Assembly: GCA_036936605.1 (NCBI GenBank)
Contig: JAUPFV010000001.1
Coordinates: forward strand, 246,014,925 to 246,078,924
Reading direction: 5' to 3'
Length of the DNA stretch: 64,000 bases
DNA from: Limnanthes douglasii subsp. nivea
Taxonomy: Eukaryota; Streptophyta; Magnoliopsida; Brassicales; Limnanthaceae
Shown: positions 1 through 10,333 of the stretch, piece after piece
Layout of the letters: each line of letters opens with the position of its first letter
How positions within the stretch are numbered: position 1 is the stretch's first letter
Position numbers and translations under genes: made by a program
The notes under the pieces: generated by a model
What the model saw: only the letters and a program-made list of their open reading frames with translations
Database searches by the model: none
What the model was told of the DNA's origin: nothing

Positions 1-1076
1 AGAGATCTTTTGCTGAAATTGTGAATCCGGTGAAGCATCTCCATTGCCCTGATCTTAAACCTGAATTCATTGAAGAAAAAGATAACCACATATCTTTACA
101 GTACTCTCAAGATGCACAACACTAGTTACTTCATCAATCTAAAACTACACTAATTGGAAAATTCACAAATGGTATTCTTATATTGTCCGAATTTGATCTC
201 AAGGAAGACGTTTGTAATTTTTGGGCATAAAGTGTTTGGACAATCGAAGAATCTATGTTGAGATTACTGCGTTGGAATTCTGACTTCAACACAAATTAAT
301 AAAGTGTTTTCTCGTTAATATACGTAAGGATAGAATCCCTGAATACATTTACAATTCGAAAGTATGAATGATGTAGCTTCTTCGATAGGAATTCCACACA
401 GAGTTATTGTCCTTGATAAGAACAGATCTTACAAAGACGCCTGTTATGCTCTTATTAAGTTAGATGTTTCAAAAAAACTTCATCATAGCGTTTGGATCGG
501 GTTTGGAAGGAATAAAGGATGTTGGCTATCATTAAACTACAAAAATTTATTCCCTTATTGTGACTAATCACATGGGACATGCCTACTCTTGCAGATATGC
601 CTACTCTGATTGCAAGAAGGCTCAAATATTTCATTCAGAGAAGAAAACATAGATCGTTAATGTAGATAAAGACAATCAAACAAACTCCAATCCAGTCAAT
701 GAAATTCAGTACATGAATAACTCCAGAACTATTCAATCATTAGACAAAGTTTACAAGCTAAAATCAAATCCATTGTGATCCAAAATACTCAAACTACTCA
801 AAGGAATGAAGAAGACAATATCAGCAAAAAAATGCAAGTAAATCGTATATTACACAAAACTCTTCAAAGGATAACAATCTGACTAAAACAAACTCTTAAG
901 AACAAAATAATCCCGAAGAATTGGAAGTTATTGAAGCTTTTGACCCTAGAACAAGGTTATATACACAATAGCTCCTTAGATTACGATAATATATGCTCGG
1001 GAAGAAACTCTCCTGAACAAGACAACATTGGAAGTAATCCAATCACTCCAACATGAATACATCTTCCTCTTCCTCT
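1..1076 (+). pseudogene. LINE ORF1 fragment (DUF4283 plus zinc knuckle)
   Basis: Decayed ORF1 of an L1-type LINE, the nucleic-acid-binding protein that coats LINE RNA. Positions 1-120 read RSFAEIVNP and later ISLQYS, matching RSYADIMSP and ISLQYQ in the LINE at 43.9-44.1 kb. Positions 364-567 give the DUF4283 C-terminal part, VWIGFGRNKGCW and YKNLFPYCD. After a frameshift, the zinc-knuckle remnant HMGHAYS..DCKK follows at about 570-620. Several stops and frameshifts are present. The copy begins outside the window and is cut at 1077 by the LTR of Tat element A. No endonuclease or reverse transcriptase part is visible here. Family assignment is by recognised motif and by internal homology. Confidence 0.75.
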
Positions 1077-1845
1077 TGTTAAGGAAAAAATCTAAAACAA
1101 TGAAACTGCAAAAGTAGTAATTTTATTGATTCGAGAAGATAACATCCGTCCTCCTTTTATAAAGCCCTTAGCCCTCTATTTATACTATTATAGGCCGTAA
1201 CTCCCCTATCAAATACAAACATTTAATGGACCGTGACCATCATTAAATTTATTATCACAAATTCCTTTTAATTGTGCTCCTTGGATGTTTGATTGTTGAC
1301 TACCTTTCCTTGATTATCGACCTTTAATATAGTTTATAATATTAACTTTGTTTATCATTTGTCGACATAACTGTTAGTTCCACAAGTTATCGTGTTGGGC
1401 ATTCTTTGTAATTCTGCCCGGTGGGTGCTAAAGCTGCCCTGTCCGCTCAGACCGGGTCCAATGCCAATTTACTTTTGGTCGAGCGATGTCGCACTTTATA
1501 TTCCTCGAGCGCGCTTGCCTTAGATCGCGTTATGCTCGACTATAACCGTGCGTAGACAAGTGTTGTGTTTGCTTTGACCGATCGTGCATGCTTCTAATCG
1601 GGCTCTGCGCGGACAAGTCTTGAGCGCACTCGACTTCATACCTCTCCTTTTCGGATTGAACGCATCGTCTGCTTTCCCAAGCTTTCTTCTTGTTGTACTT
1701 TATATAGACCTACTCGGCTTCGATCTGTTCTGCTCTGCTTGGTTTTGTCTTGCTCTGCTTTTCTTTCCTTGGGTATACTTGTTTAGTTCTTCTTGGTTTT
1801 GATGTGTATCCTTCATATTAGTTATGGGTGCCTACTCCCTTATCA
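1077..1845 (-). repeat. 3' LTR of Tat element A
   Basis: Inferred LTR of the minus-strand Tat element. Read on the minus strand it starts TGATAAGG at 1845, directly after a purine-rich tract (ACTAGGGGGAACCC). It ends CCTTAACA at 1077, so the ends form an imperfect inverted repeat with TG...CA termini. A TATA-like box (complement near 1175-1190) and a GC-rich U3 are visible. There is no second LTR because the element is truncated at its other end, so neither the boundaries nor a target duplication can be confirmed. The ORF-like reading at 1584-1802 lies inside this LTR and is not a gene. Confidence 0.55.
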
Positions 1846-2444
1846 GGGTTCCCCCTAGTCGAGAAAGTAAATGTGAAACAATTACTGTTTGGAATAAAAA
1901 ATAAAAAATAAAAATGAAAAAATATATGCGTAACGTGGCAATCGCTGATTTGATAGCGTGTGTCGATTTAGTTTGATTTTCTGATAGATTATTGTAGAAA
2001 AGCGTGCTAAACATTTGATTTCTCGATGAAGGATTTGACAGGTGTCATCATTGTAACAACGGTTGAGTAAGTGAACCGTTTGGGTAACTATTTAGACGGT
2101 TTTTTCAAAACTCTTAAGTCTTTATTCTGATAAAGTACTTTGTGAGCATTTGGTTGAAAGAGAGTATAGATAAGAGAACTTCAATATCGTCGCATTTGAA
2201 TCGGTTTTTTTGAACACTCGTCGAAGATATCGTCGGAGAGCAGAATACTAAAATAAAAAAAGTATGTATCCTTTTGTGAGTCTTTTGCTCGTTGTTTAGG
2301 TAGATAGTGTAAGGGGAGGTGGTTTAAAGGGTTTGTAGGAGTTTTTGTGTATCAAACCCTGGGTTTGTTGAGAGTAATGCCACGCATCATGTGGTGAAAC
2401 CCTAATATTATAACCACTTTTAGGTAATTGCAGTCGATTCATTC
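1846..2444. other. Untranslated stretch between LTR and antisense gene of element A
   Basis: AT-rich sequence between the purine tract of the element A LTR and the first ATG of the antisense gene at 2445. By position it would be the leader or promoter side of the antisense gene. Nothing in it resembles a coding domain; the short minus ORF at 1832-2014 is low complexity. Confidence 0.4.
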
Positions 2445-4945
2445 ATGGCGCCAAAAGAAAACAATGAAGAAAGTACTGAAATCAGAGTATGAAGAGATGG
2501 CGGTTTTAGAGTAGTATTTCGCCAAGATTACTCTGAAGTATAGATACCTGACTGATAGGTCCCTAATGGAGTTTAGAAGTAGATATGGGTTTCCCGACGA
2601 TGTGACCGTTAGGGTTCCTCGAGCGGGATACCAACCTTATATATCGGAGGAGGGGGAACCTGCTTATTCACGACTTTGTTTGATTGGGGCTTGCGGCTCC
2701 CTTTTCCACAACTGATTAGGGAATTTTTTTAGTTTTATTGGTATTTATCCTACCCAGCTAATAACGAATGGGTGGAGGACATTGCTAAGCATTGTTCTTA
2801 GCTCGCAGTACTTCAAAATACCTCTCTTCTTGGCCGATGTGTTAGCGGGGATGGAGGTGGCCAAGCTGACTCGGTCGCCATTTTTTTATGTACATTTAAA
2901 TAGAGCGAGGCATATAGTGGACCTGCCCAATTCAGACAAGACCTGGAAGCATAGATTTATTTATGTGTCTGGTAATTGGCAGCATGAGAGTGCTATGATG
3001 AATCTTCAATTCGAAAGGCGGTGGAAGTCTAAGTGTAATGCTTTTTAAGTGTTTGAGTGTAGATTATTTTATAAATGTGATTGTAATTTGTCGTGTTGAT
3101 GTAAGTGAGGGGAAATACCATGAGTGGTGCAAAGAGGATTGTCCAAAGGGGTCGGTGAATCTTTTGGCAAAGATATCTGTTGCAGCGCACGCTACTTGGG
3201 GAGGCGAGCCGACACAGGTCTTCTCTGTGGTGAATTATCTTAAAACCGGTCTGTGGCGTATCCCTGAACTGGTGGTGGCAGAAGACGATAGGGTTTTAAT
3301 GGCTGGTATTGAGGAAGAGGCCACTTTGGAGAGGCTCCGAGCATTATTAGAGCAGAGATGTGAGGAAGGTGATTTTTCTGGGTTGGGTCTAACCGTGCCG
3401 ACAGGTCGGAGGACAGGGGAGGCGAGCAACTCATCATTTACGCTCGAGGGGACACAAAAAGGGGAAGAGGTGGAGATGTCAAACAAAGAAGGGCTGTTGG
3501 CCATTGTCGCTGAAGAGGTGGAAGGCAGTGTCAAGAAGACGAGGTCCCGTGAGGAAGACTCGGAGGATGCGGTCAATCCTTTAAAAAGGAAGAAGAATGG
3601 GGTAATTAAGTTTGCCCCATTTTCACAACGGAAATGGGCGCTGGTGGATGAAGACGAGGTGGACGGAGCCGTTGAAGGCTTGGTGAAGGATGGTGGCGAT
3701 GTGCAAGTGGAGGAGAAGGGGAAATCCTATGGGAAGGAGCCAGAGGTAGTAGTTATTGATGACAAGGCCCATAGGCAGATGGTGGGGTCAAGGAAAAGAA
3801 GGTGCCCCCTGATGTGGCACAGAGAACGAATAACTTTATGCATGGCCTTAGGTTAGAGGCGTCGTTGGTGAACGTCGTGGTGCCTTAGGCCTTGCAGTCG
3901 GAGAGGTGGGGAGAGGCTAGGGATGGTGCTCAACAACTCCCTCAACATACTGAAGCACTTCTAGAGCCATCAGTGAAGCTGGTGATGCCTGTAGTGTCCC
4001 ATATGATCATTGATCAGGTCCGACACGTTTTAGACTTATCCTTATACGATTAGCTTCCAATGAGCGAGATTTTGCAACGCCAGTTGTAGTTGGCTCTGGA
4101 GGTATGTGCTGAGTGCAAACTGTGTTTTACTCAGTTGACTGTAATATGCATGTATTGGAAAAATGAGTGCTTTAATGATGTGTTTGTTCAGATGCAATAT
4201 AACTCGCATGCTCTGGCGTATCGGCGCATGTCCTCAGTGGACGTTCGGGCGATGGAGAGGTGGAACCCAGAGCCCATATTTTTTGGCTCCGTGCGAGGGC
4301 TTACTACTGAACTGGCCTGTACCAAAAATGCGTACGGATTGGCAAAGCAGCGGGTAGAGAAGGCACATAAGGAAAACGATTAGCTATTGCGTCAGTTGGG
4401 AAAGGCATGTGCAGAGCGAGATACATGGAGTAAGTAGTTCCTAGATACGCTGACGAGCATAACACTTTTAACAGTGCAATATAATGAGTTGTTGAAAAAG
4501 AATGAGGCCCTTGTTATGCAGAACTCGCAGCTGATGGAGCAAAGCATGCGCAAAGCGACCAAGGTGGAAGAGCAGGCCTCCAAGGTGGCTGACCTCTTAG
4601 TAGAGCTAGCTGATGTGAAAATTCAGTTGGCCGAACTTCGGACGGAACAAGAAGAGAGGCGCGACGAGGTGGCTGGATTGAAGAAGAAAGCTGCTGCCGA
4701 CTTAGAAGCCAGGGAGCGCCAGGTTATGCAAGTGGCGTTGGGAAAGGTGCAGAAAGACAAGGTGAAGTTGGTGATGGAATTGAGGGCCCTTAATCCAGAC
4801 ATGGATTTTGGTCCTTATAAAAAATTTCTCCCAGTGGTGGAGACGGGAAAGGTGGGCGTCGCCGATGTGGTAGTGAATTCTACTGATACATTGTGTAGTG
4901 GAAAACTTCTAAAAATATTATTTTTTGGAGTGACAGACTTGACTT
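2445..4945 (+). pseudogene. Antisense gene of Tat element A (PF04195-like domain and coiled coil)
   Basis: Lies on the strand opposite gag-pol, between the pol end and the 3' LTR, the place of the antisense ORFs known in Tat-lineage elements such as Grande. It starts MAPKENNEE at 2445. The domain at about 2560-3032 reads RYGFPDDVTVRVPRAG, then IGIYPTQLITNGWR and TWKHRFIYVSGNW, resembling the putative gypsy-type transposon (Transposase_28) domain. A GT-AG intron at 3033-3105 follows WKS and keeps the frame into EGKYHEWCKED. An acidic, basic-patch middle runs to about 3850. A second possible intron is 4102-4191. A heptad-rich coiled coil follows at 4474-4830. Stops after 3853, at 3887 and at 4381 show decay. 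The function is unknown; the protein does not carry transposase catalytic motifs that I can see. Confidence 0.6.
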
Positions 4946-5464
4946 AGTTATGTAATTTAACTTGTGTTTTTTGTTGGATGAGCTAATGGCATGACTCGTG
5001 TTTATACTTTTACTTTGTCCGGAAAATGAACTTTTTATGTAAGATCGAGCATAGTAGGGCTTATTGCGTAACTTATGGTTAACAAAGTGGCCATAGTTGA
5101 GTTCGTGGAGCGACCGGTTCGGCCAATTGTGTAACCCAATAGGCTTGGAGTAGTTCGCGTTTAATAATACCCGAGTGTGGTATTGAGCACACTATGGCCT
5201 GTTAACATAGCCCAGTGGGCATGGCCAATTAGCTCGTTTGTCATATCTATTAGAACTTCTCTAAGTGTGGCACAATATGACCCTTATTGCCTAGCCTTTT
5301 AGGCGTGGTCCATGACCCTGTGGCGGAGTTACAGAAAATAAGTATAAACATATAGTTGGTGAAAATGATAAATGTATTGATGAATAAGTAAGTAGATGCC
5401 TCATTTGAAAACCCTTCCGCGCCATCAGAAGGGAAAAAGAGCGCATCGAGAATTTTACATTGTG
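4946..5464. other. Spacer between antisense gene and pol end in element A
   Basis: About 0.5 kb between the 3' end of the antisense gene and the C terminus of pol. No coding domain is recognised. It probably contains the converging 3' ends of the two opposed transcripts. Confidence 0.4.
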
Positions 5465-6290
5465 GAGTGGTATAACTTGAGATGACTTATATTCCATGGG
5501 TGTTTTAGGGCTTTTCTCTCGGCATCGGCGAGGCAGAATGCTCCATGATGGCCCTTGGCGATTATGGTGTAGGGCCCGTCCTAGTTAGGACAAAGCTTTC
5601 CCAGTTTCTAGTCGCCCGCTCCCGGGAACATATTTTTCAAAACGAGATCATCGACTTGAAAATTCCGCGGTCGAAGTCGGGAATTAAAACGGCCACGCAT
5701 CAGTCTTCTCCTCAATTAAGTCGATGTCTACCGCGAGTCTGGAGTTGTTATCTGTTTCAGAATAAGAAGTGATACGATGAGAAATGATCAGTTTTTCAGC
5801 TGGTACGACGGTTTTGGTTCTATAGACCAGGGAAAAGGGAGTCGCGGCCGTAGTGGCCCTTAGTGTTGTTCGATATACCCATAACACGCTGGCTAGCTTG
5901 TCTGGCCAGCTTCCCTTTTCCCTATCGAGTTTTTTCTTGATGCAGTCGAGGATAGTACGGTTGGTGACTTCAACTTGTCCATTCGCTTGTGGGTAGTATG
6001 GGGGTGGTGAAGTGTTGTGTGATGCCAAATTTATCACAGCAAGTGGAGAGTGCTTTGTTGTTGAATTGGGGCCTATTATCCATCATTGGAACCTGCGGTA
6101 TGCCAAAACGTGTGAGTATTTGGTTATGTATGAAGTCACATACCTCCTGGGATCGGGTGCGCGTTGGTAAAGTAGTCGACTGCGACGATTATAAATTGTC
6201 GTTTGCCCATAGCCATCGGTAAAGGTCCAACAAGATCAATGCCCTATTGTTCGAAAGGGAAAGGGATAAGACTAGCTGTCATTGGATCGC
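5465..6290 (-). pseudogene. Integrase of Tat element A, decayed
   Basis: The minus strand encodes the C-terminal part of Ty3 integrase. The catalytic-core motif GIDLVGPLPMAMGKRQF and AVDYFT lie around 6165-6260. A later core segment near 5950-6060 keeps the conserved HPTNG-like context in altered form (PQANGQVEVTNRT at about 5970). The tail reads GPYTIIAKGHHGAF and HPWNISHLKLYHS, the usual end of a Tat polyprotein, near 5465-5560. There are frameshifts at several points. It is continuous with the RNase H part upstream (higher coordinates). Confidence 0.8.
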
Positions 6291-7050
6291 CCAACTAATG
6301 GGCAGAGTTAGCATATTGCTGGCATGCATGACATTGTTGAAATAGGTGTTCAACATCGACGACGAGTTTAGGACAATAAAATCCTGCGAGGAGTAAACGA
6401 CGAATGAGGCTTCGGTGGCCGCAGTGCGCCCTGGAGTCGCCGACATGTAAATCATGAAGGACTGATGAAGCTTCCTCTTTGTCTAAACAATGGAGGAGTG
6501 ACCGGGTGGTGCTTTTCCTGTATAGGGTGTTTTCAAGCAGGCAATATTTGGCCGCTTTGACCTGGAATGCGCGAGCGAAAGCTTTATCTTGTGGTATTTT
6601 TCCATAGGTGAGATACTCGACGAAGGGGATGCGCCAATCGTGGGCATTACTGACCAAAAATACCTGAGATTCCTGGCTAAAATTGGCCGTACTTCGAACT
6701 TCCTGGGTAATAAGGAGGGGGTGGTCCGCGGCTGCGACTGCTTTGGCTAAGGTATCGGCGGGGGAGTTAGCGAGGCGGGGTACTTGTTCGTACTGAACGA
6801 AGCAGAATTCTGCTTTGACTTCCTTGAGGATTGCGACGTAAGTTTTGGTGGCTACCTGCTTAGCGTCGAAGATACCCTTAGCTTGATTGATAACTAGCTG
6901 GGAGTCCGAGCGCACGCAGATGTTGGTCGCACCGCAGATATGTGCTAGACACATTCCTCCAATAGCTTCCTCATATTCTGCCTCGTTATTTGTTGCTGGG
7001 AAGTTGAATCAGATAGGTTGTTTGATTTGCTCTCCTTGATGCTGGAGGGG
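6291..7050 (-). pseudogene. RNase H and integrase N-terminal zinc region of Tat element A
   Basis: Minus-strand reading shows the C-terminal half of RNase H (NNEAEYEEAIGG, then VRSDSQLVINQAKG, and LANSPADTLAKA). The integrase N-terminal zinc finger follows (HVGDSRAHCGHRSLIRRLLL, later HLFQQCHACQQYANSAH). The first catalytic part of RNase H is missing: the reading passes from the end of reverse transcriptase (PPSSIKE) straight to EQIKQPI and the NNEAEYE block at about 7050. This is an internal deletion. The element cannot be autonomous. Confidence 0.85.
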
Positions 7051-7990
7051 GGCGCCATTTGTAATAAAGCCTGTAATTGTGCGGGATCAGCCTCTATGCC
7101 TTTCTTGCTGATCACATAACCCAAATATTTGCCCGTGCGAACCCCAAAAGAGCATTTAAGTGGATTTAACTTGAGATTATACTTACGTAGGATAGTGAAA
7201 ACATATTTTCGTGCTCTTAAGTGTCGGTTGATGCTGTTAGTTTTGACTATCATATCGTCGATGTAACCTTCTAGGTCATGCCCTAACTGATTTTTAAAAA
7301 TTTGATTGACGAGGCGCTGGTAAGTGGCCCCCGCGTTTTTGAATCCGAAAGGTATAACGGTATAACAATAAAGGCCTCACTCGGTTTGGAAGGCTGTGTG
7401 CTCTTCGTCACGTGGGAGCATCCAGATTTGGTTGTACCCCGAATATGCATCCATGAACGACATATATTCACAACCGGATGCAGAAACCACCAGCTGATTA
7501 ATACGTGGCAAGAGGTAGGTGTCCTTGAGGCATGCTTTGTTTAAGTCGGTGAAGTCGACGCACATGCGCCAATCGTCGCTATTCTTTTTTACCAAAACTG
7601 GATTTGCAATCCATGTAGGGTGTCAAACTCGGCGAATCTGGCCGAGCCCAAGTAGTTTGGCAACCTTTGAGGCGATGAGAGCCTGCTTGTCGCTTGAAAA
7701 AGATCGACGCTTCTGTCGCACTGGTTTGGCTTGTTTGTCGATGTTTAGCTTATGGCATATGATAGTCGGGTAAATTCCTGTGACGTCTTGCGCAGTCCAT
7801 ACGAAAACATCTAGATTGTTATATAATAAAGCTACTAATAAATTTCTGAAACCTGTGTCCAAATTTGCACCGAGGCATAGGACGCGACCATTGGCAAGTG
7901 TTTCGCTAATGATGTCTTCAGGCTCGACATCTTGTTCTTTACTATCGCGGGGGTCGTCCATGAGTTCGGGAAAGGGGGTGTTGGTGGGGT
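7051..7990 (-). pseudogene. Reverse transcriptase of Tat element A
   Basis: Minus-strand RT of a Ty3 element. From N to C: LDVFVWTAQDVTGI, NPVLVKKNSDDWRMCVDFTD, FMDAYSGYNQI, the active site YIDDMIVK near 7250, and KCSFGVRTGKYLGYVISKKG. The active-site aspartates remain. Frameshifts and stops lie at 7622, 7375 and elsewhere. The protease normally found upstream (a D-S/T-G-S-S-A motif) is not seen between the gag remnant and this RT, so protease appears deleted around 7990-8040. Confidence 0.88.
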
Positions 7991-8039
7991 GATCGACACC
8001 TCCCTCGCCGAAAAATTGCTATCTACTAGGTTTGCTAGG

Positions 8040-8885
8040 GTCCACGATCACTGAGTAGCATGTGCGTGCTGCTCGCTGGCTTCCGCGGATGATCCATATT
8101 GAATTGTCGACCGGGTATTTGACACATTGGCGAAAAATGCATGAGGTAGCACCTGCTCATCGTCTCTGGACAGCTTCCTTCTTGGATGGTCGCCTCGTCT
8201 AAGGATCCACCTCCGGCGATGGTGAGCATCCATTGTTGATTTCTTGAACCGGCGGGCCGGTCCTCTTGGCTGCCAGGCAGCTCGCTGTGGCGGAACTCTT
8301 CTTGTTTGGTGTGAGTGCTCTATGTGTTACCGCTCTGATATCCCGAGGTTTGCTGTCGTACGAACTGGATTACCAGCAGTCGTTTGTTGCGTGACCATGA
8401 TCATTATGGTATGCGCAGAAGTGTCGTGTTGAACACTTGTATCCTGGGGTGGACATAGATCGGGGAGCCTGATATCGAATCCTATCTCTGGTGCGGTCGT
8501 AAATGGTTGAGATGGACTCTGTGAGTTGAGTGAACTCCCGCACCGGGTTTTCGCAAGCGACCGGGCGTTGAGTGGTCGTTAGTCTTGTAGATTCTCTTCT
8601 GGATCGGTCGCTCCCTCTTGATGACATTCCTTGATAACTGTCTGTTCGTCTTGGTGATTCCCTGCGACGCTCATCATGGATTCTGCCCGCCCTCTTTGAC
8701 GTTGGTGATGGTTGGAGTGGCCTCGCCCGAGGGTGGGGGGACTTTGGTGGCGTCCTCTACCTTAATGAACTAGTCCGCCCGGGCCAGAAGGTCACCTATT
8801 TTATCGCAAAGGGAAACGAATTAAATCAGCGTAAAGCTTACCTTACCTGTCCAACCCCTGCTTGAGGGAAGCCTTGTCGTATTTT
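8040..8885 (-). pseudogene. gag C-terminal fragment of Tat element A, 5' truncated
   Basis: Minus-strand gag remnant. At 8800-8883 it reads LKQGLD, GKLYADLIRFP and RADQFIKVEDATKV, equivalent to LRQGLNPGN and QINMDE in element B gag. A CxxH zinc-knuckle-like block HFCAYHNDHGHATNDCW lies at 8370-8420. The N-terminal capsid half, the 5' LTR and the primer-binding site are absent: the sequence changes abruptly at about 8885 into a LINE fragment. Decayed linker follows down to about 8040. Confidence 0.75.
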
Positions 8886-9480
8886 CATATCGAGCCACAC
8901 TGAAATGATTGCAGAATTTAAAATTGCCTAGAAAATCCTTAATCATTTCAAACTTAGGCTTTCCATAGGAAAATTTCCCAATGATCGTATGCTTTGACAG
9001 TTGTTGCAGATGATCTCTATCTTCTTTAAAAAACTTAATTACCAGTATTTCTTGATTTTGAGTAACAATGAAGTTCTTGTGAAGATATGTCTGACGTTTG
9101 TTTTTTAAAACATCAGCAAATGATTTCGTAATATCACAGTGGTCTTTCCCATTGTTCCTTTCAAACGCCGGATTGGTGATTATATTTGTTTCGTGGAATG
9201 ATTTTAAGAAACCATTTTGCTGTTCTTGATTACCTTTCGAAATCAGAGGATACTAGTCTTCAAAAAGAGAGACTTCAATCGGTAAAGATTTTACTGATCT
9301 TGGAAAATTCGAACTCGGAACAGAGGAGACGATCTCTCCTTCTTCCATGGTGGAAGAATTCATCTCTCGGTCAAGTAATCTAAGCAAGATTGGCTTCAAT
9401 TCTGGAATTTGGAAGTTCTGTTTTTGATTTCAAGACTCTGTATTCTTGGCAGAGACTCCATTTTACCCGAATTGAGAAAG
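8886..9480 (-). pseudogene. LINE ORF1 fragment (N-terminal DUF4283 part)
   Basis: The minus strand reads MNSSTMEEGEIVSSVP near 9360 and SFADVLKNKRQTYLHKN near 9100. It then reads TIIGKFSYGKPKFEMIKDFL and HFSVARYENT down to about 8890. This matches the start of the LINE ORF1 DUF4283 domain (a nuclear-encoded retroelement RNA-binding fold) and aligns with the ORF1 copies at 1-150 and 35.6 kb. It is truncated by the junction with Tat element A at 8885. The plus-strand ORF at 9186-9383 is its shadow. Confidence 0.65.
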
Positions 9481-9489
9481 ATTTTGTCC

Positions 9490-9695
9490 ATTCATATATA
9501 CTTACATAAAACTTGAACCTTTACATTGTATTGACTATAAACCATTTTATGGAAATTTAAAATAACAAGTTTACTTTAGTTTTTGGCTTCATCAAACCGC
9601 CTCATATCATCTTAGTATAATCACCAATAAAAGTAACAAACCAGTATAATTTATCAAAAGTAACAAATTTAGATGATTCTCAAACATTAAAATGT
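9490..9695 (-). pseudogene. Ty1/copia integrase fragment, downstream half
   Basis: Minus-strand reading just outside the Reina LTR gives FVTF..LYWFVTFIGDYTKMI, the start of the copia integrase core (consensus WGP...YFVTFIDDYTR). It continues the pre-integrase part found on the other side of the Reina insertion at 25115-25560. The two halves therefore belonged to one copia element before the Reina element inserted. It has many stops, and no copia LTR is recognised. Confidence 0.55.
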
Positions 9696-9700
9696 AAGAT
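9696..9700. repeat. Target-site duplication AAGAT, left copy
   Basis: AAGAT directly precedes the left Reina LTR and recurs at 25110-25114 after the right LTR. This is a 5-bp duplication as expected for Ty3 integrase. Confidence 0.85.
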
Positions 9701-9911
9701 TGATACCTCGATGGTATTAGAAGGAACACAGGTTTTATTTTATTGGTAGTTTGAACTACCTGGTTTAGTATTTTCATTGATAATAAATAGAAGCATACAT
9801 AACCTCCAGTAACCTCCGTTAACTTCCTACAATACAAGGAAATAGGAATAGAAAATATACTAATAGGCTAATAGGTTGCTGTTTTACTAAGTTTGATGAA
9901 CCACCATATCA
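9701..9911 (-). repeat. 3' LTR of Reina-like chromovirus
   Basis: A 211-bp LTR that pairs with 24899-25109, roughly nine-tenths identical by eye. The ends are TGATAC...TATCA inverted termini. Such short LTRs fit the Reina clade. It lies immediately after the chromodomain end of pol when read on the minus strand. Confidence 0.9.
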
Positions 9912-10333
9912 ATACCCGCCTCCTCAAGAAGAATCTTGCCCTCAAGGTTAAACAAGGGAAAACTCTGTTTCAACTGATCTTTATTTTCCCAAGTTGCTTC
10001 TTCCGCACCTAAGCCAATCCATTGTATGAAAGATTGTTTCGTTAAACCTGTACCACAGCTATCTAGAACCCGCTTCGGCTGCAAATTTAGCTCAACAGTA
10101 GCTCGCAATGAGGGCAACACCCCCGGCACTGGAACCTCAGCACCAACTCGCAGCTTAAGCTTGGAGATGTGGACGACCGGGTGAATCCGGGATCCGTCCG
10201 GGAGTTTCAGACGGTAGGCAATAAGCCCCACCCGTGCAAGTACCTTAAAGGGTCCAAAACATTTGTATGACAACTTTTGAGAAGACTTGCGAAAAAATGA
10301 AAGCTGTCTATATGGTTGGAGTTTTAAAAACAC
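9887..10333 (-). pseudogene. Integrase C terminus and chromodomain of Reina-like element
   Basis: Minus-strand coding end of pol. The integrase tail reads LSYKCFGPFKVLARVG and HPVVHISKLK. A chromodomain follows (PKRVLDSCG through EEATWENKDQLKQSFP). This module marks chromoviruses and steers integration to modified histones. A stop at 10331 separates it from the integrase core. The reading ends about 25 bases inside the 3' LTR. Confidence 0.85.

Noticed and set aside
1584..1802. Hydrophobic ORF on the plus strand
   Set aside because: It lies inside the GC-richer U3 of the element A LTR; leucine/phenylalanine-rich translation is composition-driven.
3235..3576. Minus-strand ORF of 113 codons
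   Set aside because: Shadow of the antisense gene of element A, which has the recognisable domain and intron on the other strand.
4430..4474. Further intron in the element A antisense gene (GTAAGT to ACAG)
   Set aside because: Only 45 nt, below the usual minimum for plant introns; splice motifs probably coincidental.
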